Shown here: positions 8,329-15,826 of the stretch, one piece after another
How the letters are laid out: each line of letters opens with the position of its first letter
Numbering within the stretch: the stretch's first letter is position 1
Source of the DNA: Methylococcaceae bacterium
GTDB lineage: Bacteria > Pseudomonadota > Gammaproteobacteria > Methylococcales > Methylomonadaceae
DNA: 17,748 nt
Assembly: GCA_005779525.1 (NCBI GenBank)
Contig: SXIZ01000018.1
Coordinates: 1-17,748 of the forward strand
Reading direction: 5' to 3'
Notes under the pieces: model-generated
What the model saw: only the letters and a program-made list of their open reading frames with translations
Databases searched by the model: none
Told to the model about the DNA's origin: nothing
Program-made: the position numbers and the translations under genes

Positions 8329-9021
8329 ATGAAACAATATACTGCAGAATTTTTTGGAACGTGCTGGTTGGTATTAGGTGGTTGTGGGAGTGCGGTGCTA
8401 GCGGCTGCTTTCCCTGATGTCGGCATTGGTTTATTGGGCGTCTCGTTCGCCTTTGGTTTAACGGTGTTAACCATGGCATATGCAATTGGGCATATTTCTG
8501 GTTGTCATCTCAACCCGGCGGTGTCAATTGGGCTGTGGGCTGCAGGGCGCTTCCCCAAAGGGCAACTTTTACCCTATATTGCGGCGCAAGTGCTTGGGGG
8601 CATCGTCGGCGCGGGAATTTTGTATTTGATTGCCAGTGGTAAAGCAGGGTTTGATCTGACGGCTGGTTTTGCATCCAACGGTTATGCGGAACACTCCCCT
8701 GGACAATATTCATTAGCCGCCGCCTTTATTACCGAAGTCGTCATGACTATGATGTTTTTATTGATTATTTTGGGTTCAACCGATGAGCGGGCACCTAAAG
8801 GTTTTGCGCCAGTAGCTATTGGCTTAGGCTTAACCTTGATTCATTTGATCAGTATTCCGGTCACGAATACTTCTGTAAATCCTGCGCGTAGCTTAGGTGT
8901 TGCCGTGTATGTTGGTGATTGGGCCTTGGCTCAAGTTTGGCTGTTTTGGGTAGCGCCTATTATCGGTGCGGTGTTGGGCGCACTGATTTATACCTATTTA
9001 CTGGCAGAGCACGAGCACTAA
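8329..9021 (+). CDS. aqpZ: Aquaporin Z, water channel
   Basis: Six-helix inner-membrane MIP-family channel for water. The 230-residue product is very close to remembered E. coli AqpZ: FFGTCWLVLGGCGSAVLAA, FAFGLTVLTMAYAIGHISG, and both NPA boxes (HLNPAVS at about 60-66 and VNPARS near 182). The selectivity-filter set Phe (AFGLTV), His (LIHLISIPV), Thr (TNTSVNP) and Arg (NPARS) is kept, which indicates a water-selective pore rather than a glycerol facilitator. Start ATG 8329 is preferred over ATG 8320 because GAGGA at 8316-8320 gives 8-nt spacing. It stands as a single gene, with a hairpin after it at 9038. Confidence 0.96.
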   Translation: MKQYTAEFFGTCWLVLGGCGSAVLAAAFPDVGIGLLGVSFAFGLTVLTMAYAIGHISGCHLNPAVSIGLWAAGRFPKGQLLPYIAAQVLGGIVGAGILYLIASGKAGFDLTAGFASNGYAEHSPGQYSLAAAFITEVVMTMMFLLIILGSTDERAPKGFAPVAIGLGLTLIHLISIPVTNTSVNPARSLGVAVYVGDWALAQVWLFWVAPIIGAVLGALIYTYLLAEHEH

Positions 9022-9037
9022 GCCGTTGCGATAGAGC

Positions 9038-9065
9038 GATCAGAGGCGCACATTAGCCTCTGATC
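9038..9065 (+). terminator. Terminator-like nested hairpin after aqpZ
   Basis: Perfect 10-bp arms GATCAGAGGC (9038-9047) and GCCTCTGATC (9056-9065) surround an 8-nt loop. An outer 6-bp pair CGATAG (9029-9034) and CTATCG (9073-9078) can stack on it. It starts 16 nt past the aqpZ stop. There is no T-run, so the terminator assignment is tentative. Confidence 0.45.
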
Positions 9066-9195
9066 CTAAACGCTATCGAAGCTTAAGTCAACGTTGTTAA
9101 GTGCTTTACGTTCCTATCTTGAGTATTGAAATTTTTAACTTATGTAGTGAAATTAGTGTAATGTTTACCCAGATTATTTCTCTGAATCTCCTAGC

Positions 9196-10086
9196 ATGCC
9201 GCCAACAATTACTGTCATCATTCCCACATTAAATGCCTACACTTGTATCCGTAACTCGCCGAGTCTACAGGCCTTGCTGCAACGCTATCCTACGCTAATT
9301 ATTGATTCCAGTTCTCAGGATGACAGTGTAAGTTTTTTACAAGCGTTAGGGGCCAAGGTCATTGTAATTCCACAACAGGAATTTAATCACGGTGCCACGC
9401 GAGAGTTTGCGCGCCAGCAAACGCAATCGGAGTTTGTCGTGTATCTGACCCAAGATGCGGTTCCAGTTTCTGCAGATCTGATTGAACACTTACTAGCCCC
9501 GATGTTGCAAGACCCTGACGTCGCGGTAAGCTATGCCAGACAGCTACCGCGCGCGCAAGCGGATGTTTTAGAGGCCTTTCCACGCTATTTTAATTATGGA
9601 CCAGAAGGGAACGTTAGAAGTATTGCCGATACTGCACGCTATGGCGTGTATACCTTTTTTTGTTCTAATAGCTGTGCGGCTTATAGAAGTTCGGCGTTGG
9701 ATGCGATTGGTGGATTCAAACGGGTACGCACCAATGAAGATTACTTCGCGGTGGCCGAGCTATTGCAACATGGTTATAAAATTGCCTATGTTCCAGAAGC
9801 TAGCGTGCACCACTCGCATGCCTTTAGTTTATGGCAAGAGTTTCAACGCTATTTTGATACGGGTTATGTGCGAGCGGAACACCCTATTATTCAAACCTTA
9901 GTGGGACATGCGGAAAAGCGCGGAACACAAATGCTGCAACAACTTATCCAACATTTGTGGCTAAGCAAGCCGCAATTAATTCCCTATGCTATTCTGCAGA
10001 CCGCAGTGAAATGGCTGGGATTTCGTCTGGGGTTTTACGCCCAGTCATTACCGTTAAGCCTACAAAAATTCTTTGGCTGGCAATGA
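9196..10086 (+). CDS. Family 2 glycosyltransferase, rhamnosyltransferase-like
   Basis: GT-A fold glycosyltransferase, probably transferring a deoxyhexose such as rhamnose from a dTDP-sugar to a polysaccharide or lipid-linked glycan at the cytoplasmic face. Visible motifs are the N-terminal VIIPTLNA, the nucleotide-binding IIDSSSQDDS (35-44), FNHGATREFA (63-72) typical of rhamnosyltransferases, the metal-binding DxD-like TQDAVP (85-90), SNSCAAYR (157-164), GGFKRVRTNEDYFAVAELL with the catalytic ED pair (181-182), and HHSHAFS. The C-terminal ~60 residues are hydrophobic or amphipathic and may contact the membrane. No other cell-envelope sugar genes are next to it, so it stands alone between aqpZ and hflD. 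The ATG at 9196 has no obvious ribosome site. Acceptor unknown. Confidence 0.82.
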   Translation: MPPTITVIIPTLNAYTCIRNSPSLQALLQRYPTLIIDSSSQDDSVSFLQALGAKVIVIPQQEFNHGATREFARQQTQSEFVVYLTQDAVPVSADLIEHLLAPMLQDPDVAVSYARQLPRAQADVLEAFPRYFNYGPEGNVRSIADTARYGVYTFFCSNSCAAYRSSALDAIGGFKRVRTNEDYFAVAELLQHGYKIAYVPEASVHHSHAFSLWQEFQRYFDTGYVRAEHPIIQTLVGHAEKRGTQMLQQLIQHLWLSKPQLIPYAILQTAVKWLGFRLGFYAQSLPLSLQKFFGWQ

Positions 10087-10151
10087 AGTGGCTAGTTGAC
10101 TGCGCATTTTTGACACGCTCTCTAGCCTAAAACCTTAATTGCCAGTGGTTT

Positions 10152-10778
10152 CTAACTGAGTTGCGTTAGCAATTGCTGGATTTCAACTTGGATTTTCTTA
10201 CGAAATAGCAAAAATTTCCAACGGCTGCCACCACACTGACGCCAAAGCATAGCAGAACGAATCCCTGCTAACAGTACCGTTCTGATTTTATTAACAATAT
10301 CATTACGATTTAAGTACTCTTGTTCACCATTAATCATAATTCGTGGCTGGAGCGTACTGACGGTACTATGATATAAATCGCCTAAATTAGCGAAGATATT
10401 CTCATGTAATACGCCAAAATGCTCAGATTGTGCTTGAGCATTATCAATGCCTTGACTGATTTTTTTGAGCAAAGCAGGTTGGTTGCTTAACTGTTTTTCC
10501 AGAAAAACCATAGAAGCAGCATAACGCGCTTGTTCAGGATTGGCGATTCTGTTTCCCGTGAGTTGTGTAGATAATTCTGATAAGCCCAAACGCACGCCCG
10601 CTAAACCAGAATAGACGTCCAAGACATCCTCAGCATCAACTTTAAGAATGCTTGTGACACTCGCTTGCATAGCCTCTTGTTCTGCTTGCCCACTGATTGC
10701 GAGTTGTTGCGCCAAAGCAGCAGCCTGCGCAATACCTGCAAGTGCAATGGTTTGGTTGGTAGTAGTGTTTAATTGCAT
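10152..10778 (-). CDS. hflD: HflD-like protein (high-frequency-lysogenisation regulator homologue)
   Basis: 208-residue all-helical protein close in length to E. coli HflD (213). It keeps the family landmarks TIALAGIAQAAALAQQLA (10-27), a VRLGLSEL segment, MVFLEKQLSN, a SEHF segment and the C-terminal block KIRTVLLAGIRSAMLWRQCGG. In E. coli HflD is a peripheral membrane protein that binds lambda CII and promotes its degradation; its cellular role elsewhere is unclear. It usually lies between mnmA and purB, and neither is here, so the gene is relocated or isolated. It is convergent with the glycosyltransferase. The start codon lacks a clear Shine-Dalgarno. Confidence 0.85.
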   Translation of the reverse strand: MQLNTTTNQTIALAGIAQAAALAQQLAISGQAEQEAMQASVTSILKVDAEDVLDVYSGLAGVRLGLSELSTQLTGNRIANPEQARYAASMVFLEKQLSNQPALLKKISQGIDNAQAQSEHFGVLHENIFANLGDLYHSTVSTLQPRIMINGEQEYLNRNDIVNKIRTVLLAGIRSAMLWRQCGGSRWKFLLFRKKIQVEIQQLLTQLS

Positions 10779-10982
10779 AGCGTTTAAATTTTAATGATAT
10801 TGATTTTGAAACTAAGTATCAGATTTTGGCATACTGGATGCCAAGTGACATGTTATAACGGATACGCTGTTGAGTTTTTATAATCAAATCAACCAGCGAT
10901 AAGCTTTCCCTTCAGTTTACTTGAAATGTGAGAAAACACAATGCAGGAAAGCTATTAGCAGAATAGTTATAGCGTTTGCAGT

Positions 10983-12182
10983 CTAATGGATATTGGTGAG
11001 CACATCTTTAGTCCAAGCCAAGGCCTCAACGTAAATTTCGCGAATTTGAATTGCAGTGATATTTTTGAAACTTAACGTGGATAACTGCCAATTTTCGTAA
11101 TCCAGGACGTATTGCAAAATTTCACCATTCAGTCCACTTTTCCTCAGAATAGCATCATTAATTTCATTATCTAAAGGCAGATGCTGCAGTGCTTCTTCCA
11201 AGGTAATGTCTAAAATACTATCAAGATGCGATAGCATACCAATCAGAAAACATTGCTCCGGGTTGGTTTTGAGTAATACGCCTAAACGTTCACACATGCG
11301 TGCACATACCAAAGAGTTTTCAGTCACCAGCGCAGGTTTGCTGGATAAAGAAGCTAAGGTAATAATGTTGCACCAGCGCCGAATTTCTTTTAAGCCCAAA
11401 CAAGATAACGCATGTTGTATGGAGTTTATTTTGTTGGGCAGTGAAAATGCGGAAGAATTGATGTAGTGCAACAGTTTATAACTTAGACCTGCATCTTGAG
11501 AGATGACGGCGACTATTTCACTAAATTCAACATCAACTTTATTAATCGTCGTTAATAACTTAATAGAAGATAACTGATTGACGCCTATGCGTTTACCCGC
11601 CACTAAGTTAGGTTTACTAAAAAAATAGCCTTGAAAATAATCACAGCCCAGCTGTTTAAGTTGATTGAATTCCGCTTCGGTTTCGACTTTTTCCGCTAAT
11701 AATTTTACTTTATACGGCGCCAGTTTCTTCAATAGGCCACGAATTTCTGACATCGGAGTAGCCATAATATCCAGTTTGATAATATCAGCGACCGCTACCA
11801 AGGGTTCCCAACCTTTAGAAAACACGAAATCATCCAGCGCTATCGTATAACCTTGTTTCGCAAATTCCCGAACATTTTCTATCACCCGCGCGTTAATATT
11901 AATATTTTCTAAAATCTCGATCACAATCCGATCTTTGGGTAAATTCAGCGGGGTTTTTTCTAAAATATTATTGGTTGTGAAATTGATAAACGCTTTATGT
12001 TGCCCAACGATATTATTTAGACCGACTTCAAGCAAAGTATCCGTGATTATCTGATTGGTCGCTAGGGTTCCTCCGTTAGGATCATTCAAATCAAAATCCG
12101 TACCCCTAAATAACAGTTCATATGCATAAGTTTTTAGGGTGTGATCCAAAATTTGTTGTCGTCCAATTAGGATGTCGGCCAT
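10983..12182 (-). CDS. EAL-HDOD signalling protein (YuxH/CdgJ-like)
   Basis: 399-residue cytosolic protein with an N-terminal EAL domain (~1-200) and a C-terminal HDOD domain (~205-390). In the EAL half, E22 (YELLFRG), N64, E86 and E89 (EILEN), D114-D115, K133, E161/E164 (AEKVET) and Q181 (QGYFFSKP) align with the metal and c-di-GMP ligands. Loop 6, normally DDFGTGYSS, is replaced by DDFVFSKGW, and KID is KLD. Activity therefore cannot be assumed. The HDOD half shows VISQDAGLSYKLLHYINSSAF and IQHALSCLGLKEIRRW. Vibrio CdgJ is a described relative that controls motility. The gene stands alone between hflD (204-nt gap) and a 631-nt gap. Function is either c-di-GMP hydrolysis or a protein scaffold. 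Confidence 0.88.
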   Translation of the reverse strand: MADILIGRQQILDHTLKTYAYELLFRGTDFDLNDPNGGTLATNQIITDTLLEVGLNNIVGQHKAFINFTTNNILEKTPLNLPKDRIVIEILENININARVIENVREFAKQGYTIALDDFVFSKGWEPLVAVADIIKLDIMATPMSEIRGLLKKLAPYKVKLLAEKVETEAEFNQLKQLGCDYFQGYFFSKPNLVAGKRIGVNQLSSIKLLTTINKVDVEFSEIVAVISQDAGLSYKLLHYINSSAFSLPNKINSIQHALSCLGLKEIRRWCNIITLASLSSKPALVTENSLVCARMCERLGVLLKTNPEQCFLIGMLSHLDSILDITLEEALQHLPLDNEINDAILRKSGLNGEILQYVLDYENWQLSTLSFKNITAIQIREIYVEALAWTKDVLTNIH

Positions 12183-12813
12183 GATGTGTAGTTCTTACTA
12201 AAGTCAAAAATTATAAAGAGTCAATCAAACTCAGTTTTATCCGCTACATTATAGTACCTATTAGCGTAATATTTTGTTGTTAACATGTGATCATGGCGCA
12301 TTATTTTTACTTTAAATTTGACTGCTTTTGAAAAATTATCCTGTATAAATAGGATATTAGTGTAATTCCAAAAAAAGCGACTAATTAAATATGTTAGCCT
12401 AGTGAACTAGCCTGAGAAAATTTTGAAGATAGGTTTAGATTTTAAGGAGAGCAATTTGAATTGCAAAGGCCGAGCAAAATGCATTGAAATAATGCAGCAA
12501 TCGCTTAGCAAGGTTTAAATGCAACAAACTTTTTGGTAATAAAAAGCGATGTCCTTGGAGCCATGCTAGCGGGTGATGAGTAAAATTGGTTGTTAATCTA
12601 TGCATTCCAAAATGGCAAAGCACGATTAAGTCATTGTTGATTTGGCTAAACGCAGGATGTTGAGCAAGGGCTGACCGAAGTTAGCGCATTACCCCAGAGA
12701 CCTCAAATATCTGCTATTAACAACAAAGAATCGTGGATTCTGGATCTCGGCAATCCTTGCCGAGATGACGATGTTTTAAGTTTGACGCTGTTTATGCTCC
12801 AAGAATTAAGAAC
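12183..12813. other. Long intergenic region between EAL-HDOD gene and mosA
   Basis: 631 nt with no convincing gene; open frames here are short and unrelated to known proteins. The left half is AT-rich. It has a 6-bp dyad TATCCT/AGGATA at 12337-12356 enclosing TATAAA, with TTGACT at 12318-12323 (20 nt before, long for a promoter). TAAGGAGA at 12443-12450 precedes a 20-codon TTG-initiated frame (12455-12517). The right end holds the palindrome at 12744-12766. This may be a small-RNA locus or the decayed remains of a gene, but neither can be shown. Confidence 0.4.
12744..12766. repeat. Short palindromic repeat downstream of mosA
   Basis: Perfect 10-bp arms ATCTCGGCAA and TTGCCGAGAT around a 3-nt loop, 47 nt past the mosA stop codon. 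There is no T-run on the mosA side, so a classical terminator is unlikely. The flanking text (GTGGATTCTGG before, GACGATG after) resembles dispersed palindromic repeats found in several proteobacteria. It may still protect the mosA transcript 3' end. Confidence 0.5.
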
Positions 12814-13647
12814 TCAGGAGTTTCGTGCATTAGTATGCATAATGGTCCCAACATGCTCACCACGCAACGCTGCCGTCAGGCGACCAGGGACGAGTCCATT
12901 GACGATTTGCACATGTTCGAGGTGACGAGCAGTTTGCATCACTTCAACCAGTGCGCCATCAATGGGTAGCGTACCTTCGATTTTTGCAAGTTCAGCGGCA
13001 GAGATTTCTGGAATAAAGGTAGATTTATCACCCTCAGCTCCATTGGGGTCATGGGAATAAATGCCGTCGACATCTTCTACGATTGTTAGTCCAGCTGCGC
13101 CGAGGGCATCTGCCAGTAAAAATGCTCCGGTGTCCGCACGGTGTGTGGGGATACGCGAAGTGGGGAATTCATGATGATGGTAGGGCGGGAACGTGCTGCC
13201 AACCACTGCACGTGCAGCCGCCAAATGAATTGCTAGCTGACTGGCAATAGTTAAATGTTCTACAAACGACACCCCATCTGGGGATAATAGTGCAGCCAGT
13301 ATGTGACCGTTTTGTCCAGCTTCGCTAGCGGCTAAGGGTGCTAAGGAGCCTACGGGTAGTCCAAGATCAAGGCCCACGCTATAAAGATGTCGAGCGCGTA
13401 TGCCTGCCCCGGTTAAAATCAGTAAGCGATGTTCCGGTAATAATGAGCGAATTTCAGCTACGATAGGCAAAATGGCTTCACTGCCTCGGTCCATAATCGA
13501 ACGACCACCAATTTTGACCACCTGCAACCAAGGTAAGAGTCGGATGGGGCGTCCGCCAGCAACTGGGCGAGTAAGTTCGCCGTCGAGTAAGGTTTGATGC
13601 GCCAAAGGCGATGCGATGTGTTTGATATTATTAGTAGATTCAGACAT
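12814..13647 (-). CDS. mosA: Molybdenum storage protein subunit alpha (MosA)
   Basis: Subunit of the cytosolic MoSto heterohexamer, which stores molybdate as polyoxometalate clusters in an ATP-dependent way. 277 residues against 276 in remembered Azotobacter vinelandii MosA, with near-identity through much of its length: IKHIASPLA, TRPVAGGRPIRLLPWLQVVKIGGR (24-49), LLILTGAG (75-82), GSLAPLAASEAGQNGHILAA, FPPYHHHEFP (153-162), HRADTGAFLLADA (169-181), VEDVDGIYSHDPNG and VNGLVPGRLTAALRGEHVGT. The fold is the amino-acid kinase (UMP-kinase-like) type. HHHE at 157-160 lies in the cavity region that contacts molybdate clusters in the known structure. It begins 12 nt after mosB, so the two form an operon. 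The gene itself is intact, but a normal MoSto needs both subunits. Confidence 0.96.
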   Translation of the reverse strand: MSESTNNIKHIASPLAHQTLLDGELTRPVAGGRPIRLLPWLQVVKIGGRSIMDRGSEAILPIVAEIRSLLPEHRLLILTGAGIRARHLYSVGLDLGLPVGSLAPLAASEAGQNGHILAALLSPDGVSFVEHLTIASQLAIHLAAARAVVGSTFPPYHHHEFPTSRIPTHRADTGAFLLADALGAAGLTIVEDVDGIYSHDPNGAEGDKSTFIPEISAAELAKIEGTLPIDGALVEVMQTARHLEHVQIVNGLVPGRLTAALRGEHVGTIMHTNARNS

Positions 13648-13659
13648 AGTCGTAATGCT

Positions 13660-14470
13660 CTAGTTTGCAGTGATGATAGTGCCGACGTGTTCCCCGGCAA
13701 GTGCGCGTGTCAAGTTACCAGGGACGAGACCGTTTACAATTTGCACTTGTTGAATGTGGCGTGCTGACTGCAGTAAATCCAGGACTGGGAATTCAAGAAT
13801 GGAATCTTGCAGCCCCATTTCTTTCATCTCCGCAACCGAAATTTTGGGTATAAAGTTAGCTTGCTTGTGGGTTTTGGGATTGGCGCTGTATAGACCATTT
13901 TCGTCTTTTACGTAAATCATTGCTTTACAGCCAAATTGTTCCGCCAAAAGAAAGCAGCCAGCATCGGTGCGATAAGGAGGAATCACCCCTTCCACTGGTG
14001 GGCGCATCCAGAGTTTGTAGGGAGGCATGCCGCTAAAAATAACGGCACTGACTTCAGCAAGATAAAGCGGTACAGCAGACAAGCCTGCGCCATCCACCGC
14101 GGCAATACCATACTTTGCCAGTAATTGCCCTAACATCGCCGCATTTTGATCAGCGACGGAAGCCCCAAGTTGTGACAGTACCCCAGCCGGCAGATTTAAT
14201 CCCGCTGCTATCGAATACAGATGGCGTGCACGGGTGCCTGCACCTGTACCAATTAGTAATTTGTGTTGCGCGCGCTGCGACAATTTCTTCAACCAGGGGA
14301 TACACCGCTGCACGACCACGGTCAATAATACTTTGACCGCCAATTTTGATGACGCTGGCTTCTGGGAGAATACGGAAATCAGCTGCAGTTTCAGCAGCTA
14401 GCTGGAGTTGGGTATCATTTAACGAGCGCTGCATAAGCAGTTCTTCGAGTTCAATGGTGCTGGTGGTCAT
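13660..14470 (-). pseudogene. mosB: Molybdenum storage protein subunit beta (MosB), frameshifted
   Basis: Partner of MosA in the MoSto cage. The first part (from ATG at 14470) reads ELEELLMQRSLND, FRILPEASVIKIGGQSIIDRG and VYPLVEEIVAAR. The homologous continuation KLLIGTGAGTRARHLYS onward sits in the next frame and runs to 13660 (NGLVPGNLTRALAGEHVGT near the end). The break falls at a (GC)4 run, 14268-14275. Observed length is 811 nt; adding one GC unit gives 813 nt, or 270 residues plus stop, the same as remembered A. vinelandii MosB. As read, translation ends about 106 codons in, within scrambled sequence. Both parts are highly conserved, implying a recent lesion, repeat slippage or a read error. 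AAGAGG just before the ATG is a fair ribosome site. It is first in the mosB-mosA operon. Confidence 0.93.
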
Positions 14471-14544
14471 GCTTGAGCCTCTTGGTTGGGAAAACTAAAA
14501 TTACCATCTAGGTAGCTAGGGTTATAACTTCTATTCTCGATTAA

Positions 14545-14570
14545 ATTATATATGTAGTCGTGTATATCAG
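14545..14570 (-). promoter_or_regulatory. Possible ModE-like molybdate-responsive site upstream of mosB
   Basis: An AT-rich imperfect dyad (TTATATATG then GTGTATATCAG, separated by a few bases) lies about 75-100 nt upstream of the mosB start. It loosely resembles the TATATA-spacer-TATATA core of ModE operators known from mod genes. Half-sites match only over about five bases and no modE gene is in the window, so this is tentative. Confidence 0.25.
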
Positions 14571-14647
14571 AGATGAAAATTAAGCGGAGCGCTAAAATCA
14601 AATTGCATTAACACTAAATTCAATAAGCTAAGTCGCAGCATGCAGAA

Positions 14648-15826
14648 TTATAGATAACGTTTAAAGTGTTTGATCGCTGCAAATTCCGTACTTAAGTAAT
14701 AATGTCCATCGCCGTGACTGACGACGCGTTGATTTGTCTGAGCATGCATTTCAGTTAAAATCGTAATCGAATGGGTTTTAATTAAACAATACACGCTATC
14801 ACCTTCTTTAAGGTCCATATCTCTACAGGCTTTGGGTGTGATTTCAGCTAAAACGACACCACCGCAATCCACTTGCACAATAATACTTTCCCCGTTAGGG
14901 ATTAAGGCGCACACCCGGCCTTTAAGTTGATTTTGAATCGAAATTCCGTCAAGGTATTTAAGAGAGAGCGCCACATCATTGGCACGCACTGACACCTGGA
15001 TTTGTTCCCCTGCGGCAAAATGCGGTCTAAAAGGCAAAGCCAGGGGGACGCCATAACTGTGACCTAAGGTACTCCCGGAAAATTGATCATGGCTCAAGAT
15101 GGTGACCAGTAATAAGTTATCGACTTGTCGAATACCTAGATAGCGCAAAAGTCCCTGTTGTTTGGCAAACTCGCGTAATGAACCATGGCGTAGCACCTTG
15201 CCTTGTTCCAAGATAATGAGTTTATCGGTCAATTCTAAAATTTCACCCAGGCTTTGACTGGCATAGACTACGGGTAAATTCAGTTCATCTTGCAGCGTCT
15301 TAAGAAAAGGGAGCAATTGCATGCGGTAATCTTGCCCAATGGTGGCGAAAGTCTCATCCAACAGCAGTAGTTGCGGCGATTTGATTAAGGCCCGGGCGAG
15401 GGCAACACGTTGGCGTTCACCTGCGGACAAGCTTTGCACGGAATGTGTTAGTAAGGGACCGAGTGCCAGTAATTGAATAATGGCATCCAATTTGAGTAAG
15501 CGACGTGGTTTAAAGATACGTTGGTAGGCGCTCAATAATATCTCGTGTACCGTCGCCTTTAAATCCAAAGCATCGATTTGCAATACCGCACCAATTGGGC
15601 GTTGCTCGCGTGGCATAACGATGCCTTTTTTGCTGTCAAACAATATTTTGCCATCCAATCGAATGCTGCCACTTTGCGGTTGCAGCGTGCCAGCAATTAA
15701 TTCCAAAATGGTACTTTTCCCCGCGCCCGATTTACCAAATACCCCAATGCTATTATCGTTGACGGATAATTGCGTCGTTAGATCAAAGTGACCACGGCGT
15801 AACTTGACGTTCATTTCTAATAACAT
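14648..15826 (-). CDS. Divergent ModC-like ABC ATPase with TOBE domain
   Basis: 392-residue ATP-binding protein built like molybdate importer ATPase ModC (E. coli ModC about 352), but altered. Walker A is intact (GKSGAGKST, 31-39) and Q-loop Q83 is present. The signature is LSAGERQ (133-139) instead of LSGGE. Walker B is LLLLDET (153-159), with the catalytic Glu retained but the following Pro lost. The D-loop SLD is replaced by TIG (162-164). The switch histidine is Gln191 (YASQS where ModC has YVTHS). A TOBE/Mop-type domain spans ~297-357, followed by an extra ~33-residue tail. No ModA or ModB partner is adjacent; it stands upstream of mosB in the same orientation, 177 nt away. It may use ATP poorly, act with the ModB of the neighbouring modC system, or serve storage or sensing. 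Retained ordinary ModC function cannot be excluded. Confidence 0.85.
   Translation of the reverse strand: MLLEMNVKLRRGHFDLTTQLSVNDNSIGVFGKSGAGKSTILELIAGTLQPQSGSIRLDGKILFDSKKGIVMPREQRPIGAVLQIDALDLKATVHEILLSAYQRIFKPRRLLKLDAIIQLLALGPLLTHSVQSLSAGERQRVALARALIKSPQLLLLDETFATIGQDYRMQLLPFLKTLQDELNLPVVYASQSLGEILELTDKLIILEQGKVLRHGSLREFAKQQGLLRYLGIRQVDNLLLVTILSHDQFSGSTLGHSYGVPLALPFRPHFAAGEQIQVSVRANDVALSLKYLDGISIQNQLKGRVCALIPNGESIIVQVDCGGVVLAEITPKACRDMDLKEGDSVYCLIKTHSITILTEMHAQTNQRVVSHGDGHYYLSTEFAAIKHFKRYL

Noticed and set aside
11206..11466. Plus-strand frame opposite the HDOD domain
   Set aside because: Shadow of the HDOD coding sequence with no recognisable product.
12435..12623. 62-codon minus-strand frame in the long gap before mosA
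   Set aside because: No ribosome site, no recognisable family, composition typical of non-coding AT-rich DNA.
13458..13700. 80-codon minus-strand frame spanning the mosB-mosA junction
   Set aside because: Out of frame with both conserved genes, and both neighbouring proteins explain the sequence.
13940..13954. 15-nt identity between mosB and the hairpin element at 83-97 (TCCGCCAAAAGAAAG)
   Set aside because: In mosB it encodes the conserved FLLAEQFG region, so it is coding sequence and the match is most likely chance.
14648..15826. ModC-like gene as a simple pseudogene
   Set aside because: The frame is intact over 392 codons with conserved Walker A, signature-like and TOBE segments, so the altered residues look like divergence rather than decay.
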